A DNA stretch of 64,000 nucleotides, taken from JAISFI01 sp031553775 (GTDB lineage: Bacteria; Bacteroidota; Bacteroidia; Bacteroidales; Azobacteroidaceae). The notes below the pieces were generated by a model. The model worked only from the letters and a program-made list of their open reading frames with translations, had not been told where the DNA came from and searched no databases. Below are positions 62,238 through 64,000 of the stretch, in pieces (within the stretch, counting starts at the first letter, position 1; each line of letters begins with the position of its first letter). The stretch spans positions 33,443 through 97,442 of the forward strand of contig JAVBLA010000001.1 in NCBI GenBank assembly GCA_031553775.1, in the 5' to 3' direction. A program made the translations under genes and the position numbers.

Positions 62238-63353
62238 ATGAAATTGATAGCTGACGATAAAATCCCTTTTTTACGCGGAATTCCTGAACGTTTTGCTGAA
62301 GTGGAATATCTCCCCGTAAAAGATTTTACTCATAAAAGAATCAAAGATGCGGATATCCTGATGATTCGTACTCCAAATAAATGTACCCGGGCATTACTTG
62401 AACACACCAATGTGAAGTTCATTGCCAGTACAACTATCGGGTTTGACCATATCGATACGGAATATTGCAGGGAAGCAGGAATCCAATGGGAGAATTCTCC
62501 CGGTTGCAATGCTGTTTCTGTAGGACAATATATGTTGGCGACATTGATGGAACTTTCCCGGATGAAGGGTTTTTCTTTGTATGATAAAACTTTCGGTATT
62601 GTTGGAGTGGGGAATATCGGAAAACAAGTAGAGTCTATCTACCAGGCTTTGGGCCTTCATTACCTGAAATGCGATCCTCCCCGTTCGGAAAAAGAAAAGG
62701 ATGATGCTTTTGTGTGCCTGGAAGAAATCGCTGCACAATGTGATATTATCTCTTTTCATGTGCCTTTAACATTTACAGGAAAATATCCTACTTATCATCT
62801 GGCCGGAGAATCTTTTTTCCGCTCCCTCCGGAAGAAACCTTATTATGTTAATGTGGCCAGAGGGCCTGTGCATGATACCCCAGCACTGTTGCAAGCTAAA
62901 AGGGAAAGTCTTATAGAAGAACTGATTATAGATTGCTGGGAGAACGAGCCGGATATTTCCCGTGAATTGCTGTCGGAAGCATTGATAGCAACTCCTCATA
63001 TTGCCGGTTTTTCTGCCGATGGGAAAGCCAACGGAACGAGGATGTGCCTGGAGGCTATTGCAAAAACATACGGATGGAATATTCCTGACCTGATTGAACG
63101 TACACAGCCTGAGCCTTCCGGAAATCCGGTAATCGATTTAAATGATTTTTCTTCTGATCGCTTGGGAAATGCAGTTTTGACTACTTATTCTCCTCTGAAA
63201 ACAGATGCCAGGTTGCGTAAAAATCCGGAATTATTCGAATATTTGAGGACACATTATGATCATCCCCGTGAATTTTCTGCTTATACGATATTGAATGCTG
63301 ATGAAAGGGAGCGAATGGTTTTGCAGAAGTTAGGATTTCAAATTGGGGGCTGA
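62238..63353 (+). CDS. pdxB: 4-phosphoerythronate dehydrogenase
   Basis: Oxidises 4-phospho-D-erythronate in pyridoxal 5'-phosphate synthesis. The 371 residues show the D-isomer 2-hydroxyacid dehydrogenase fold: TIGFDHID, SPGCNAVSVGQYM, NAD motif VGVGNIGKQV, the catalytic Arg in NVARGPVHD, Glu in CWENEPDIS and His in ATPHIAGFS. The C-terminal part (about 290-371) is the PdxB dimerisation domain. Cotranscribed with the GldA-like ATPase. Confidence 0.94.
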   Translation: MKLIADDKIPFLRGIPERFAEVEYLPVKDFTHKRIKDADILMIRTPNKCTRALLEHTNVKFIASTTIGFDHIDTEYCREAGIQWENSPGCNAVSVGQYMLATLMELSRMKGFSLYDKTFGIVGVGNIGKQVESIYQALGLHYLKCDPPRSEKEKDDAFVCLEEIAAQCDIISFHVPLTFTGKYPTYHLAGESFFRSLRKKPYYVNVARGPVHDTPALLQAKRESLIEELIIDCWENEPDISRELLSEALIATPHIAGFSADGKANGTRMCLEAIAKTYGWNIPDLIERTQPEPSGNPVIDLNDFSSDRLGNAVLTTYSPLKTDARLRKNPELFEYLRTHYDHPREFSAYTILNADERERMVLQKLGFQIGG

Positions 63354-63356
63354 TTG

Positions 63357-63383
63357 AAATGTTTTTTTTGTGTAAAAACATTT
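63357..63383 (+). terminator. hairpin after pdxB
   Basis: AAATGTTTTT (63357-63366) pairs with AAAAACATTT (63374-63383) around a seven-base loop, three bases after the pdxB stop. The stem is AT-only apart from one pair, so it is a weak terminator candidate. Confidence 0.5.
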
Positions 63384-63628
63384 TGAATTAAAAACACTTT
63401 CTGTATCTTTTTTTGCTGCGCCAAAAAAAGGTACCCAAAAAAGGCGCTTCGTCAAAACGAACTTGCTCAATCGCTGCGCTCTTTCACTTCAGACAGCGTT
63501 TTGACAACAAGGTATTGTCCCCCCTGCCCCCCAACGGGGGATTGACCGGGCTTCGCCCGGGTGTAATTGGCAGGATTTTCCGAATTTCATCATTGCAATC
63601 ATCCAATGTTATTGGAATTCCCAAACCC

Positions 63629-63747
63629 CGTCATTGCAAGGAGGAACGACGAAGCAATCTCCTGTCAATTGATCGTCATTGTGAAGGCGAATACTGAAAC
63701 AATCTCATGATTATCGGTAGATTACTTCGCTCTCGCTCGCAATGATG
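63629..63747. repeat. three diverged CATTGC-type repeat copies, two direct and one inverted
   Basis: Copy 1 (63629-63662) and copy 2 (63674-63706) share CGTCATTG..AAGG..GAA......A..CAATCTC. Copy 3 (63719-63747) is an inverted version (minus strand CATCATTGCGAGCGAGAGCGAAGTAATCT). The pattern resembles the palindromic CGTCATTGCGAG...GAAGCAATC repeats dispersed in many bacterial genomes. Confidence 0.75.
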
Positions 63748-63844
63748 GTTATTGTCAAACAGAATAATCCTTCTACAAAATGTTTACTGATTAAACGAGT
63801 TGCTGATGCGGCTCCGCCTCCGGCCTCGGGCCAGTGGCGTAAAG

Positions 63845-63936
63845 AAAAATACGCAGTGTAGGCGTTAAAAGAGAAAAGCTGTTTGAGCACCGCAGGTGCG
63901 AGTTCTTTTCTCTTAGCCGCAACGCAGTATTTTTTA
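63845..63936. repeat. long imperfect inverted repeat with central palindrome
   Basis: Left arm 63845-63878 (AAAAATACGCAG ... GAGAAAAG) matches the complement of right arm about 63904-63935 (CTTTTCTC ... CAGTATTTTT). The centre contains a perfect GCACC-GCA-GGTGC hairpin at 63887-63899. It could fold into a stem of about 30 bases with bulges, MITE- or attenuator-like. Confidence 0.7.
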
Positions 63937-63961
63937 GCCAATGGGACGCAGCCTTGAAAAG

Positions 63962-64000
63962 TGCGTTTAAGCGAGAGCAATAAGCATGCTTGCATGGTTA
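63962..64000 (+). repeat. second copy of the korA-leader repeat element
   Basis: TGCGTTTAAGCGAGAGCAAT (63962-63981) followed by AAGCATGCTTGCATGG aligns with the minus-strand sequence around 41540-41575 (CGTTTTAAGTAGCGAGAGCA, AAAGCCAAACTTGTTTGG). The shared pieces are CGTTT-AAG, GCGAGAGCAA, AAGC and a short palindrome. It runs off the window edge. Confidence 0.5.

Larger units (their letters stand above)
63386..64000. other. gene-free tail packed with degenerate repeats
   Basis: About 615 bases without a credible gene. Base composition is patchy: A-runs at 63415-63450, C-runs at 63518-63540 and a GC-rich CCGGGC/GCCCGG hairpin at 63546-63560. Two frames of 94 codons cross the repeats on opposite strands and are rejected. 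Separate repeat features are listed for 63629-63747, 63845-63936 and 63962-64000. It looks like accumulated mobile or REP-type debris at a region edge. Confidence 0.65.

Noticed and set aside
63413..63995. Two 94-codon frames on opposite strands in the terminal non-coding region
   Set aside because: Both run across repeats and low-complexity sequence, resemble no family and lack promoters.

Overview
The window comes from a Bacteroidota chromosome, most likely order Bacteroidales. Promoter-like sites of the Bacteroidota type (TAnnTTTG, often TACCTTTG) stand 15-80 bases before many start codons and Shine-Dalgarno sites are weak. The protein families point the same way: S46 dipeptidyl-peptidase, C10 protease, DUF4254, a SIS-only arabinose-5-phosphate isomerase, a viroplasmin-RNase H fusion and tandem signal peptidases. 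The C10 protease ends in a type IX secretion (T9SS) sorting domain, which argues for a Porphyromonas/Odoribacter-like lineage rather than classical Bacteroides. The species cannot be fixed from the sequence alone. No rRNA, tRNA, CRISPR array, intact insertion sequence or prophage was seen.

Layout. 1-8.7 kb: dapB, two tandem signal peptidase genes (the second lacks both catalytic residues), a WbqC-like gene, an M16 peptidase, a Kdo-pathway isomerase, a lipoprotein phosphatase and a DEAD-box helicase. 8.7-17.4 kb, minus strand: a upp-ruvB-flippase-S46 peptidase unit and a C10 protease-deacetylase unit. 17.7-26.3 kb: PEP carboxykinase, a TlpA-like lipoprotein, ComM, an ADP-forming acyl-CoA synthetase and MetRS.

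26.3-38.6 kb is a first surface-glycan region. It holds a glycosyltransferase with an unusual DHD motif, a CMP-sugar synthetase-like gene, a sialyltransferase-like gene, an FkbM methyltransferase, an aldolase fused to a DUF115-like domain, a flippase, YfhO, a GT2, a STELLO-like protein and an unknown protein. The last two are translationally coupled to korAB (2-oxoacid:ferredoxin oxidoreductase, 38.6-41.5 kb). 42.0-47.7 kb holds a LytS/LytTR two-component pair, an amidohydrolase, an alanine dehydrogenase homologue with altered catalytic residues, aroK and RNase H.

47.8-60.5 kb is a second surface-glycan region. It holds GT11 fucosyltransferase plus GT6 (together predicted to build a blood-group-A/B-like epitope), a second DHD glycosyltransferase, several GT2 enzymes, a WbsX-like protein, DUF5672, two GT9 heptosyltransferase-like enzymes, an InaA/Kdo-kinase-like protein and DUF4254. 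60.6-63.4 kb has an L,D-transpeptidase lipoprotein, a GldA-like ATPase and pdxB. The last 0.6 kb is non-coding and packed with degenerate inverted repeats.

Taken together, the glycan genes (Kdo-pathway isomerase, two MOP flippases, GT9s, Kdo-kinase-like protein, many GT-A enzymes) look like scattered parts of LPS core/O-glycan or T9SS-linked A-LPS assembly. The metabolic genes (korAB, ADP-forming acyl-CoA synthetase, PEP carboxykinase) fit an anaerobic amino-acid or sugar fermenter. The most novel-looking parts are the DHD glycosyltransferase family, the aldolase-DUF115 fusion beside CMP-sugar genes, the GT11-GT6 pair, and two pseudo-enzyme-like paralogues (second LepB, alanine dehydrogenase homologue).
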